Made by a program: the position numbers and the translations under genes. Shown one piece after another: positions 18,461 to 27,258 of a stretch of DNA of 64,000 nucleotides (within the stretch, counting starts at the first letter, position 1; each line of letters begins with the position of its first letter). The DNA lies in the NCBI RefSeq assembly GCF_009903625.1, contig NZ_CP047569.1:826001-890000 (forward strand), given 5' to 3'. This DNA is from Microbulbifer sp. ALW1. Lineage in GTDB: Bacteria > Pseudomonadota > Gammaproteobacteria > Pseudomonadales > Cellvibrionaceae. Below the pieces are notes generated by a model. That model was given only the letters and a program-made list of their open reading frames with translations, was not told the DNA's origin and made no database searches.

Positions 18461-18490
18461 AAAAAACGGGCTTTTAAAGCCCGTTTTTTT
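18461..18490 (+). terminator. intrinsic terminator
   Basis: A hairpin with stem aaaacgggctt and the matching arm ending in seven T lies just after the membrane protein gene. The A tract on the left side would also allow it to work on the minus strand, but no gene ends there. Confidence 0.92.
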
Positions 18491-18630
18491 ATGCGCAAGG
18501 AATTAACGTGGTTGTCTTCGGGTGATTACGAGGTGTTCCCCAAAAATGCCTAAAAAGGGCTATAGAGATCCGATAGCCTGAACGGTATAAGACATATTTA
18601 CACTCGTAGATGGCATTTTCAGGGGTAGGT

Positions 18631-20103
18631 ATGCGAACAAAATTTTTACGTCGGGCGCTGGTCTGTGGCTTGTCGGGGGCGCTATTGGCCTGCGGTGGTG
18701 GGGGCGGGAGTGACAGCGACGGCGGCAATAATGTCAATAACGGCAATAATAGTAGTGGTGGGAATGATGGCGGTGGCAGCGCCGGCCAATGGGAGTTCCC
18801 GCTACAGCCGCGAGCTTCACTGATCGTTGATGTGAATAATGATGGGCTGAACGATTTAATTGTTGATACCGATGATTCAGAGTCGGATACGCGGGACCTG
18901 CTGCTGATCAACCAGGGCAATCTGAACTTTGAGCCACACCCGGATGCGCTGCCACTGCGTTTTACTGGCCAGAGTGACCTTGCAGAGGAAGGCACCACAG
19001 TAGCGATGGAAAGTGGCGACTTCAACGGTGATGGCAATGTCGATATTCTGGCAATAGCCGTCTCAGCGGGTTATGAAGAAAGTAAGATCCAGCTTTTCTT
19101 CGGTGACGGTAACGGCAGTTTTTCGGATGCAAGCGCCGGTGTTTCTCCAAACCAGTTTTCCGGCTGGCCGGAACGGGCGAGAGTGGCTGACTTCGATAAC
19201 AACGGCTACGATGATTTCATCCTGTCTACTTCTGGTCCCTGTGAAGATATCTGCGGAAGGATTTATTTGAACGATGCGGAGGGTAACCTGACTCCAGCTA
19301 CGATCACCTTCACCGATGTAAATGATACCTTTACCGCAGACATTCTCACCTGGGATGACCGAGGTAATGTCGTTCGCGAACCGTTAAGCCGACCTACGCC
19401 CCACGGTGGAGATATTCTGGTCGGTGATCTGGATCAGGATGGGATGCCCGATCTCCTGTACCCGGCGCTGGACTACATGTATATGCCGAGTTTTATCAAT
19501 ACCAGCACGCCGGGCAATCTGAGTTTTACGATCAAGTATACAGAGGGAATTCCTTACGATGTTCAGGAGAGCCTTGGCTATCCTGAGATTCACAACGCAA
19601 TCCTTGCTGACATCAATGGGGATACTTTTCCGGACCTTATCGGGTCGAAGGCAATCTCCTACGATGTGACTACGGTACCCGTACACACCTATTTAAACGA
19701 CGGCAGTGGTACTTTCATTCTGGAGCACGATCGCTCTGCTGCCGGTGTGGGCGTCGTTCATGCGCGGGAGTGGCATGCAGTCGATGTTGACGGCAACGGT
19801 AGTGAAGAGGTTGTTATTGCGGATCACGGTTACGATCAGCAACCTTTCCCTGGCGCACCGAATTTATTGCTGTTCTACACTGCAGAAGGTCTGTTGGAAA
19901 ATAGAGCGAGCACCGCGCTGAGTGCTGTGAATAGCTTTTCCCATGGCGCAAGTGTGGGAGATCTGAATGGCGATGGTGCCGTGGATATTTTCTTTAATAA
20001 CGCATGGAGTGACGGTCTGGATGCGGCATCGGAAGAACGCTTCTGGATCAACAAGGCGGATGGCTCTGGCGAGTTTGAGGCAGTAGAGCCTACGTTTAAT
20101 TGA
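18631..20103 (+). CDS. FG-GAP/VCBS repeat lipoprotein
   Basis: The protein of 490 residues has a lipoprotein signal ending in LLACG, then a Gly/Ser/Asn/Asp linker, then at least seven calcium-loop repeats of the FG-GAP/VCBS type, recognisable as D-x-N/D-x-D-G-x-x-D/E: DVNNDGLNDL, DFNGDGNVDI, DFDNNGYDDF, DLDQDGMPDL, DINGDTFPDL, DVDGNGSEEV and DLNGDGAVDI. Such repeats form a beta-propeller that binds calcium. It is likely a surface-exposed outer-membrane lipoprotein; a ligand is not evident. ATG 18631 follows AGGGGTAGGT; an ATG at 18610 is the alternative. Confidence 0.87.
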   Translation: MRTKFLRRALVCGLSGALLACGGGGGSDSDGGNNVNNGNNSSGGNDGGGSAGQWEFPLQPRASLIVDVNNDGLNDLIVDTDDSESDTRDLLLINQGNLNFEPHPDALPLRFTGQSDLAEEGTTVAMESGDFNGDGNVDILAIAVSAGYEESKIQLFFGDGNGSFSDASAGVSPNQFSGWPERARVADFDNNGYDDFILSTSGPCEDICGRIYLNDAEGNLTPATITFTDVNDTFTADILTWDDRGNVVREPLSRPTPHGGDILVGDLDQDGMPDLLYPALDYMYMPSFINTSTPGNLSFTIKYTEGIPYDVQESLGYPEIHNAILADINGDTFPDLIGSKAISYDVTTVPVHTYLNDGSGTFILEHDRSAAGVGVVHAREWHAVDVDGNGSEEVVIADHGYDQQPFPGAPNLLLFYTAEGLLENRASTALSAVNSFSHGASVGDLNGDGAVDIFFNNAWSDGLDAASEERFWINKADGSGEFEAVEPTFN

Positions 20104-20177
20104 TAGCCGGGTAAGGGTTGATCGGATTAAATCTCCGTCGCGAGCTTTTGATCTGAATTCTCGATGTTTACCAGCAA

Positions 20178-20206
20178 TAAAAAACGGGCCGATAGGCCCG
20201 TTTTTT
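20178..20206 (+). terminator. intrinsic terminator after the FG-GAP gene
   Basis: A hairpin aaaaaacgggcc / ggcccgtttttt with a four-base loop and a T tail lies 75 bases after the stop. Confidence 0.9.
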
Positions 20207-20256
20207 ATTTTTGTGAAGAATTACTTCTTCGCGCGCTTCTACCTACTTTTCTGCAG
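20201..20256 (-). repeat. degenerate copy of the typA 3' end
   Basis: The 18 bases at 20215-20232 are identical to 23113-23130, the last codons and stop of typA (minus strand), and similarity continues on both sides: the T-rich terminator tail before it and a cgctt...ttttctgcag block after it. Read on the minus strand it would encode a C-terminus resembling LQ...KRAKK of TypA, but with an in-frame stop. It is thus a short typA relic in the same orientation as typA, on the far side of the TonB receptor gene. Confidence 0.6.
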
Positions 20257-20515
20257 CATCATTCCTGTTGTGATTGGCCTTCCAAGCTGTCTTTTGTTGC
20301 TTTCTTGTCTCTGGTGTTTTTTCGGGATCTACTGATTTTATCGCGAAGTCCACATGGAGCCTTTCGGTAGACTTCATCGCGTGAATGCATTCCAATAATT
20401 CCGCTCGCAACAGAATTTTTTAGCTCTTTGTGATCATTGCGAAAATTTCATTCATCCTTATACGTTAAATGAAATTTCGCGCCAAAAAATAATAAATACT
20501 CATTGGAGAGAAACC

Positions 20516-23050
20516 ATGAAGGTCCAACAAATAGTGACTTCGCTTTCCCTGGTGGCGCTGGCCGGCAGCCTGGGAATGCCTGCATTTGCGCAGACCAGTG
20601 GCGATGCCCAGGAAGTGATTGAAGAAGTAGTTACCGTGGGTTCCAGAACCAAACCCCGTTCCGTGACCGAATCACCGGTACCGGTGGATGTGCTCAACGC
20701 GAATGACCTGGCCAAATCAGGCAGCAGCGATATGCTTGACCTGCTGAAAGGCTCAGTCCCTTCCTTCAACGTACACGACCAACCGATTAGCGATGCTGCC
20801 TCAATGATTCGCCCGGTCAATATGCGCGGATTGTCATCGGATTCCACCCTGATTCTGGTGAACGGCAAGCGCCGTCATCGCGCCTCTGTCATTGCCTTCC
20901 AGGGTGGAGGTCTGAACGATGGCGCCCAGGGTCCTGATATTTCCGTGATCCCGAGCATCGCGCTCAAGCAGGTTGAAGTGCTGCGCGACGGCGCGGCGGC
21001 CCAGTACGGTTCCGACGCCATTGCCGGGGTGATGAACTTCGTGCTGAAAGACGATGCCGAGGGCGGCTCCCTGGAAATCAAAAGCGGCGAGTTTTTTGAA
21101 GGGGACGGCCAGACCACGACCATGTCGGGCAACTACGGCATGCCCATGACCGACTCCGGTTTCCTGAATTTGAGCTTCCAGTTGAAGAATGCCGACGATA
21201 CCTCGCGTTCGGTGCAGCGCCCGGATGCGCAGGCAATGATCGACGCCGGTAATACCGCAGTGCCGGAGCCGGCGCAAATCTGGGGTTCGCCGAAGGTCGA
21301 AGATGACCTGACCCTGTTTGGTAATTTCGGTATCGACCTGAAAGACGGCAGCGAAATCTATGCGTTTGCCAACTATTCCAACCGCATGGTCGACGGTGGA
21401 TTTTATTACCGCAACCCGAACGGCCGTGAAGGTGTATATACCGACGGTGACGGGGTGCGACTTGTGGGTGCTCTGGATGGCAATGCGGCGAGCTGCGATG
21501 CCTACCGCACCATCCCCGTGGCTGATGGTTCCGACATGGTGGTTTCTGGGCTGACGGCCGATGACAACTGCTTTGTCTTCAACAAAATGATCCCCGGCGG
21601 TTATACCCCGCGCTTTGTCGGCGACATTACCGACACCTCGATTACCGCGGGTCGCCGCGGTGACTTTGGTGATGGCTTTATGCAGGGTTGGGGTTATGAC
21701 GTCAGCGCGTCCGTCGGTCGCAACGAGGCGAATTTTGGTCTGAACAACACCATCAACCCGTCGTTTGGTCCAGACAGCAAGCGCGACTTCGATACCGGCG
21801 CCTACATCCAGCTGGAAAAGACCCTGAACCTCGACCTGCAAAAGCAGTTCGATACCCTGAGCCTGGCCATGGGTACCGAGTGGCGTGAAGAATCCTTCCA
21901 GATTATTGCCGGTGAGGGTATGTCCTGGCAGGTGGGACCGCTGGCAGAGCAGGGCTTCAATATTGGTTCCCACGGTTTTGCCGGTTTCTCGATTGACTCC
22001 GCGGGCACCGCCGAGCGCAGTAACTACGCGCTGTACATGGACGTTGAAAACCAGGTTACCGATGACCTGTTGCTGGGCGGGGCCGTACGCTACGAGAATT
22101 TCGATACCTTCGGCGATACCGCCAATTACAAACTGGCGTTTAACTGGCAGTTGACCGATAACGTCGCCTGGCGTGGTTCCCACAGCACCGGTTTCCGCGC
22201 ACCGACCATGGGCCAGGCCTCTGTGGTGAATACCCAGACCTCCATCGTAGGCGGCCAGTTGACCCAGGCGCAGACCCTGCCGGCTACCAAGCTGGGTGAG
22301 GCCGAGTTGATGCCGGAAGAGTCCGTCAACTTCGCTACGGGTCTGGTGATGTCCGCAGGTGCTGTCGATGTGACCATCGATGCGTTTTACATCGAGGTGG
22401 AAGATCGCATTGCGCTGACCGATAACGCCGCTCCCACCGATGCCCAGCGCACGGCAATGGCGTTAGCCGGCGTGCCCAATCCGGAGCTGATCGGACAGAT
22501 CAACTACTTTGCCAATGACTTCGATACCGAAACCACCGGTGTCGATGTCGTGGCAACCTACGGTGCGGAGCTGATGGGTGGTGCCACGGACTTCAGCCTG
22601 GCCTACAACTGGACCAAGACCGAGGTCAATGGCGGTGACGCCACCTGTGGTGGGGCCTTTTTGAATAATCAGGGCGAGATCTGTAAAGCGGTGCGTCTGG
22701 AGCGCGGGCTGCCTGAGCATCGGGCTTCCTTCACCATGGCGCAAAACTGGGACAAGCTCAGCGCCTTCGTGCGTGCAAACTTTTATGGCGAGTATGTCGG
22801 TGTACACGCCGACTGGTTTGGTGAGCAGCTGGGTTCCGCGTTTACCCTGGATATGGAAGCTTCCTACCGGGCAACCGAATCCATTTTCCTGACCGCCGGT
22901 GCATCCAACCTGCTGGATGAGAAAGGCGGAAAGATCGATGGCTCCATTGTCGGTGAGGCGAACAATGTACTGGGTGGCCAGTACTACGAAACTTCGCCCT
23001 ACGGTATTGGCGGTGGCTTCTACTACCTGAAAGCCGGTTATGAGTTCTAA
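20516..23050 (+). CDS. TonB-dependent outer-membrane receptor
   Basis: The 844-residue protein has a signal peptide cut near residue 25 (AFAQ), a TonB-box-like segment EEVVTVGSR, a plug domain (about 45-165, with NMRGLSSDSTLILVNGKRR and VEVLRDGAAAQYGSDAIAGV) and a C-terminal 22-strand barrel that ends in an aromatic residue (YEF), as required for barrel insertion. It imports a bulky substrate across the outer membrane using TonB energy; the substrate is unknown. No biosynthetic or uptake partner lies beside it. It sits between a relic of the typA 3' end and typA itself. Confidence 0.95.
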   Translation: MKVQQIVTSLSLVALAGSLGMPAFAQTSGDAQEVIEEVVTVGSRTKPRSVTESPVPVDVLNANDLAKSGSSDMLDLLKGSVPSFNVHDQPISDAASMIRPVNMRGLSSDSTLILVNGKRRHRASVIAFQGGGLNDGAQGPDISVIPSIALKQVEVLRDGAAAQYGSDAIAGVMNFVLKDDAEGGSLEIKSGEFFEGDGQTTTMSGNYGMPMTDSGFLNLSFQLKNADDTSRSVQRPDAQAMIDAGNTAVPEPAQIWGSPKVEDDLTLFGNFGIDLKDGSEIYAFANYSNRMVDGGFYYRNPNGREGVYTDGDGVRLVGALDGNAASCDAYRTIPVADGSDMVVSGLTADDNCFVFNKMIPGGYTPRFVGDITDTSITAGRRGDFGDGFMQGWGYDVSASVGRNEANFGLNNTINPSFGPDSKRDFDTGAYIQLEKTLNLDLQKQFDTLSLAMGTEWREESFQIIAGEGMSWQVGPLAEQGFNIGSHGFAGFSIDSAGTAERSNYALYMDVENQVTDDLLLGGAVRYENFDTFGDTANYKLAFNWQLTDNVAWRGSHSTGFRAPTMGQASVVNTQTSIVGGQLTQAQTLPATKLGEAELMPEESVNFATGLVMSAGAVDVTIDAFYIEVEDRIALTDNAAPTDAQRTAMALAGVPNPELIGQINYFANDFDTETTGVDVVATYGAELMGGATDFSLAYNWTKTEVNGGDATCGGAFLNNQGEICKAVRLERGLPEHRASFTMAQNWDKLSAFVRANFYGEYVGVHADWFGEQLGSAFTLDMEASYRATESIFLTAGASNLLDEKGGKIDGSIVGEANNVLGGQYYETSPYGIGGGFYYLKAGYEF

Positions 23051-23073
23051 AACCGTTCGCCGTTTTGGAGGTT

Positions 23074-23109
23074 AAAAAAAAAGCGCCCCATGGGGCGCTT
23101 TTTTATTTT
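23074..23109. terminator. bidirectional terminator between the TonB receptor and typA
   Basis: A perfect hairpin of aagcgcccca/tggggcgctt is flanked by an A tract on the left and a T tract on the right, serving both converging genes. Confidence 0.93.
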
Positions 23110-23118
23110 CCCGAAGAA

Positions 23119-24927
23119 TTACTTCTTCGCACGCTTGCGCATGTTTTCCTGCAGGATTTTTTTGCGAACCCGGATGCTTTCCGGAGTCACTTCCACCAGT
23201 TCGTCATCTTCGATGAATTCCAGTGCCTGCTCCAGGGTGTGACGGATGGGCGGTGACAGGGTCAGCGCGTCGTCGGTACCGGAAGCGCGCACGTTGGTGA
23301 GCTGCTTGGCTTTGGTCGGGTTCACCACCAGGTCGTTACCGCGGGAGTGAATACCGATCACCTGGCCTTCGTAGACTTCTTCACCGTGGCCCAGGAACAG
23401 GCGGCCGCGGTCTTGCAGTGCGAACAGGCCGTAGGCCAGGGTCTTGCCTTTGGTCATGGACACCAGCACACCGTTGATGCGCTTGGCTACGTCACCCATC
23501 TTCACCGGACCGTAGTGGTCGAAGATGCTGGTCATGATGCCGGAGCCACTGGTGATGGTCAGGAACTGGTTGCGGAAACCGATCATGCCGCGAGACGGCA
23601 CGATGAAGGTCAGGCGCACGCGGCCCTTGCCGTCCGGTTCCATGTTGGTCAGGTCGGCCTTGCGCAGACCCAGCTCTTCCATAATCGGACCCTGGTGCTG
23701 CTCTTCTACGTCGATCACCACCTGCTCGTAGGGTTCCTGTACTTCGCCGTCGACGACTTTCTGTACTACTTCCGGGCGGGAAACACCCAGTTCGAAACCT
23801 TCGCGGCGCATGGATTCGATCAGTACCGACAGGTGCAGCTCACCACGGCCGGATACCTTGAATTTGTCCGGGGAGTCGCCCTGCTCTACACGCAGTGCCA
23901 CGTTGTGGATCAGTTCCTGGTCCAGGCGATCCTTGATATTGCGCGAGGTCACGAACTTGCCTTCTTTACCGGCAAACGGCGAGTCGTTCACCTGAAAGGT
24001 CATGCTTACGGTGGGCTCGTCGACCGACAGCGGCGGCAGTGCTTCCGGGTGCTCTGGATTACACAGGGTGTCGGAAATGTTCAGCTCGCCCACACCAGTG
24101 ATACACACGATGTCGCCGGCGCTGGCCTGTTCCACTTCCACGCGCTCCAGGCCCAGGTAACCCATCACCTGCAGGACCTTGGCTTTGCGCTTGTTCTCTT
24201 CGCGGTCGAGGATCACGACCTGCTGGTTCGGCTTCAGGGTGCCGCGGGTGATGCGGCCAACGCCGATCACGCCCACGTAGCTGTTGTAGTCCAGTGCGGA
24301 AACCTGCATCTGGAAGGGGCCGTTGCTGTCTACCTGCGGCGGCTGCACCTTGTCGACGATCATCTGGAACAGCGGGGTCATGTCGTCCGCCATATCGGTT
24401 TCGTCGAGACCGGCGATGCCGTTCAGGGCGGAAGCGTAGATGACCGGGAAGTCCAGCTGCTCTTCGGTAGCGCCGAGGCTGTCGAACAGGTCGAACACCT
24501 GGTCCATTACCCAGTCAGGGCGCGCGCCCGGGCGGTCGATCTTGTTGATCACCACGATCGGGTTCAGGCCCTGCTCGAAGGCCTTGGAGGTCACAAAGCG
24601 GGTTTGCGGCATGGGGCCGTCCACTGCGTCGACCAAGAGCAGTACCGAGTCCACCATGGACAGTACGCGCTCTACCTCGCCGCCGAAGTCGGCGTGCCCG
24701 GGGGTGTCGACGATGTTGATGCGGTAGTCGTTCCAACGGATCGCAGTGTTCTTGGCGAGGATGGTAATACCGCGCTCTTTTTCCTGGTCGTTGGAGTCCA
24801 TCACGCGCTCGGAGTCGGCGCTGCGGCGGTCCAGGGTACCGGACTGCTGCAGCAGCTTGTCCACCAGGGTGGTCTTGCCGTGGTCAACGTGGGCGATGAT
24901 CGCGATATTGCGAAGATTGTCTATCAC
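23119..24927 (-). CDS. typA: ribosome-associated GTPase TypA/BipA
   Basis: The 602-residue protein begins [20 protein letters not shown], nearly identical to the start of E. coli BipA, with G1 AHVDHGKT, G2/switch RGITI, G3 DTPGHADF and G4 NKIDRP, followed by EF-G-like domains and the BipA-specific C-terminal domain ending KRAKK. It is a translational GTPase that aids 50S assembly and growth under cold or stress. I chose the GTG at 24927 because it aligns with the family start and follows AGAGG; an upstream in-frame ATG at 24984 would add 19 residues. In Pseudomonas typA lies next to thiI; here about 18.7 kb separate them. Confidence 0.97.
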   Translation of the reverse strand: MIDNLRNIAIIAHVDHGKTTLVDKLLQQSGTLDRRSADSERVMDSNDQEKERGITILAKNTAIRWNDYRINIVDTPGHADFGGEVERVLSMVDSVLLLVDAVDGPMPQTRFVTSKAFEQGLNPIVVINKIDRPGARPDWVMDQVFDLFDSLGATEEQLDFPVIYASALNGIAGLDETDMADDMTPLFQMIVDKVQPPQVDSNGPFQMQVSALDYNSYVGVIGVGRITRGTLKPNQQVVILDREENKRKAKVLQVMGYLGLERVEVEQASAGDIVCITGVGELNISDTLCNPEHPEALPPLSVDEPTVSMTFQVNDSPFAGKEGKFVTSRNIKDRLDQELIHNVALRVEQGDSPDKFKVSGRGELHLSVLIESMRREGFELGVSRPEVVQKVVDGEVQEPYEQVVIDVEEQHQGPIMEELGLRKADLTNMEPDGKGRVRLTFIVPSRGMIGFRNQFLTITSGSGIMTSIFDHYGPVKMGDVAKRINGVLVSMTKGKTLAYGLFALQDRGRLFLGHGEEVYEGQVIGIHSRGNDLVVNPTKAKQLTNVRASGTDDALTLSPPIRHTLEQALEFIEDDELVEVTPESIRVRKKILQENMRKRAKK

Positions 24928-25333
24928 TGGGGGCCTCTGGGCGTATTGCGTGATTGGGTGTGGCACTAGGTTAAGCGTGGTCACACCTGGGAAATTGGGT
25001 CAGGCGGGGGCTGGGCTGAGGGGTAAAACAGCGGCTATCCGGCCAAGGCGCGCGCATTATAGAGGTGAAGTGTGGCAATTGGGAGTCGGATTGGCGGAAA
25101 TTTGTGCGTTTGCGGCCTGTAGCCCTGATTCCATCGGCTCTGCAGCTGCTGCGACTGGCGAGTTTCGGTTAGCGCCGGCGCGCTTGCTACAAACTGTTAC
25201 AGTCGGTCCCCCGGTCACGTCTTAAGGCGCGGTACAGTCTCCTGTGGCTGAAAACTGGCCAAAAAAATAATGACCGGGTCCGCGGCTGCGGGCCACAAAG
25301 TAACGCCCCACCAAGTAACTCCGTGGTACCGAA
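24928..25333. other. divergent intergenic region between typA and the TIGR03032 gene
   Basis: About 400 bases hold the promoters of both divergent genes. The only motif I can name is an RstA-box-like site at 25188-25201, listed separately. No small gene or RNA is supported. Confidence 0.6.
25188..25201 (+). promoter_or_regulatory. RstA-box-like operator upstream of the TIGR03032 gene
   Basis: The sequence TACAAACTGTTACA fits the E. coli RstA box as I recall it (TACATNTNGTTACA) except for one position in the spacer, and contains two TTACA-type half sites one helical turn apart, as OmpR-family regulators bind. It lies 133 bases before the TIGR03032 start. The identical 14-mer recurs at 30538. 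Confidence 0.6.
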
Positions 25334-26575
25334 ATGAGTGAAGTAGACGCAACCGCCGAGGCGCAAATGCCGGCGGTAGATCAGGCAGAAAGCCAGCCAG
25401 AGAAAAGCTCAGAGACGAGTGCAGAGGCAAGCCAAGGGAACACCGCGGCGCAGGGACAGCAGCCACAAGAGATCACCGAACCGACCGCCGGCGAGCAGCA
25501 GGCGGCCAAGCCCGAGCCAGTGCGCAAATCCTGTTCCGCCGGCCTGGCCCAGTGGATGCACCAGCGCCAGCTGTCCATTGCCTTCACCTCTTACCAGTCC
25601 GGCCGCGTTTACATGGTGGGTGCTGAGCCCGGCGGCAAGCTGTCTTTCCACGAGCGCATCTTCCAGCGCGCTATGGGTATTGTGGGCAACCGCAACCGTA
25701 TTTACATGGGTGGCCTCTACCAGATCTGGCGCTTCGAGAACGTACTGCAGCCGGGGCAGGTGGCGAACAAGATCTTTGACGCCTGCTATGTGCCGCGCAA
25801 CGCGCAGTTCACCGGCGAGGTGGATATCCACGAGCTGGGCATCCAGAAGAACGGCAAGATTGTGTTTGTGAATACCAAGTACAACTGCCTGGCAGAGCCG
25901 AGCCTGACCCACAGTTTCCGCGTGCTCTGGAAACCGGAATTCATCAGCAAAATCGTGCCGGAAGACCGCTGCCACCTGAACGGCCTGGCGATGGTGGATG
26001 GCAGGCCAAAATATGTCACCGCGGTGTGCAAGTCCGACACCATCGATGGCTGGCGCGAGCGCCGCGATAACGGCGGCATCATCATCGATATCGAAAGCAA
26101 CGAGATCGTGTGTGAAGGCCTGTCCATGCCGCACTCGCCGCGCTGGGTGAATGGCAAGCTGTGGGTATTGAACAGCGGCACCGGCTACCTGGGTTACGTG
26201 GATTTCGAGAACAAATCCTTCGTACCACACACCTTCTGCCCGGGCTTTGCCCGCGGCCTGGCCATGCACGGCAACTACGCCATCGTCGGTCTGTCCAAGC
26301 CGCGCTACGAGCGCTTCGAGGGCCTGCAGCTGGACCAGAACCTGGCGGACAAGGACTCGGAGGCCTGGTGCGGGGTGCAGTTCATCAACCTGACCAACGG
26401 CAATGTGGAACACTGGATCCGCCTCGATGGGCCGGTCAGCGAACTGTTTGACCTCACGGTACTTGCCGGTACCCGCTGCCCCATGGGCATCGGCCAGCAG
26501 AGCAGGGAAAACCTCACCATGGTGACCTTTGAAGACGCCACCGGTGCGGCGGCCAGCGCGCAAGCCAACGGCTGA
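25334..26575 (+). CDS. TIGR03032 family protein
   Basis: The 413-residue protein has an N-terminal low-complexity stretch of Ala, Glu and Gln (about residues 1-72) and then a domain of about 330 residues matching the TIGR03032 family (starting around SAGLAQWMHQRQLSIAFTSYQ, with the conserved HLNGLAMVDGRPKYVTA and MPHSPRWVNGKLWVLNSG segments). The family looks like a beta-propeller and has no established function. The downstream gene starts two bases after its stop, so the two are cotranscribed. An RstA-box-like site upstream suggests control by the two-component system 3 kb away. Confidence 0.85.
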   Translation: MSEVDATAEAQMPAVDQAESQPEKSSETSAEASQGNTAAQGQQPQEITEPTAGEQQAAKPEPVRKSCSAGLAQWMHQRQLSIAFTSYQSGRVYMVGAEPGGKLSFHERIFQRAMGIVGNRNRIYMGGLYQIWRFENVLQPGQVANKIFDACYVPRNAQFTGEVDIHELGIQKNGKIVFVNTKYNCLAEPSLTHSFRVLWKPEFISKIVPEDRCHLNGLAMVDGRPKYVTAVCKSDTIDGWRERRDNGGIIIDIESNEIVCEGLSMPHSPRWVNGKLWVLNSGTGYLGYVDFENKSFVPHTFCPGFARGLAMHGNYAIVGLSKPRYERFEGLQLDQNLADKDSEAWCGVQFINLTNGNVEHWIRLDGPVSELFDLTVLAGTRCPMGIGQQSRENLTMVTFEDATGAAASAQANG

Positions 26576-26577
26576 AT

Positions 26578-27159
26578 ATGCAGGGCAATTATCCGCGCCT
26601 GGCGGAGTGCGACGGCGTTGAGTTGCTGGATGTCTACCGCAAGCTGACACCAGCGGATATCAATGCCGTCATCGACTTCTGGCTGCGTAACAGGTCGCTG
26701 CCAGCGGGCCTGACGTTAATGGAATTGCGTCGTCGGGCAAACGAGGTGGTGGTAGCGGTGTTGCGTGAAGGCGCCATCGTCGCCCTCAGCTCGGCGCATG
26801 TCGACTTCGCCCCGCACGATGGCCAGCAGTACTACTTCTACCGCGCCTTTTTCGGGCCGGGCGGCGAGACCGATTCCGCAACCGACTCAGTGTGGCGGGC
26901 GTTACTGACGCAGAGTTACACCATTCTCAAGGCCTGGGAGCCCAGGTACCTGCCGCGCAAGCCGTTCGGTGTGCTTGTTTCGCCGCAAGGTGCGGATGTG
27001 CTTGCGGACAGTGAGTTGCAGGCGGGCAGCGAGATCGGCTTCTTTATTCTCGGCCTGCGCCCCGGCGGCGCTCCGGTTGTCGGGCGCAAGTTTGATGAAT
27101 CGGTCACCGAACATCAGATCTCTCCGGGTGCCAGTCTGCCAGTCAATTCCGACGTTTAA
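26578..27159 (+). CDS. hypothetical protein coupled to the TIGR03032 gene
   Basis: The 193-residue protein has no signal peptide or membrane segment. Its mid part (MELRRRANEVVVAVLREGAIVALSSAHV and later YYFYRAFFGPGG) has an alternating strand/helix pattern that could be a GNAT-like acyltransferase fold, with RxxxxRPFG-type segments, but the acetyl-CoA motif is not clear, so I do not assign it. The start lies two bases after the previous stop, which implies translational coupling and a shared task with the TIGR03032 protein. Confidence 0.75.
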   Translation: MQGNYPRLAECDGVELLDVYRKLTPADINAVIDFWLRNRSLPAGLTLMELRRRANEVVVAVLREGAIVALSSAHVDFAPHDGQQYYFYRAFFGPGGETDSATDSVWRALLTQSYTILKAWEPRYLPRKPFGVLVSPQGADVLADSELQAGSEIGFFILGLRPGGAPVVGRKFDESVTEHQISPGASLPVNSDV

Positions 27160-27258
27160 TAACAGTACCGACATCTGGCAATACCGACACCCGAGCAGCG
27201 CGGCGCTTGCTTCTATCCGTGATCCGGGCCGTGGTCCGGCCCGCGATCAGGCCCGCGA

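Larger units (their letters stand above)
20104..20515. other. intergenic region with terminator and a degenerate copy of the typA 3' end
   Basis: After the FG-GAP gene the region holds a terminator (20178-20206), then an 18-base exact match to the end of typA within a longer similar stretch (20201-20256). The remaining 250 bases hold short open frames without support and the leader of the TonB receptor gene, which has a TTGGAGAGA ribosome site just before 20516. Confidence 0.7.

Noticed and set aside
20270..20375. 44-codon minus-strand frame after the FG-GAP terminator
   Set aside because: It opens with ATG near 20375 and is polar and lysine-rich, but competing frames are equally open, the ribosome site is weak and no family is recognised.
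23347..24969. 540-codon plus-strand frame opposite typA
   Set aside because: Antisense shadow of a highly conserved gene; no ribosome site or family match.
25409..26650. 413-codon minus-strand frame opposite the TIGR03032 gene
   Set aside because: The plus-strand frame carries the family motifs and a tight operon junction; this one has none.
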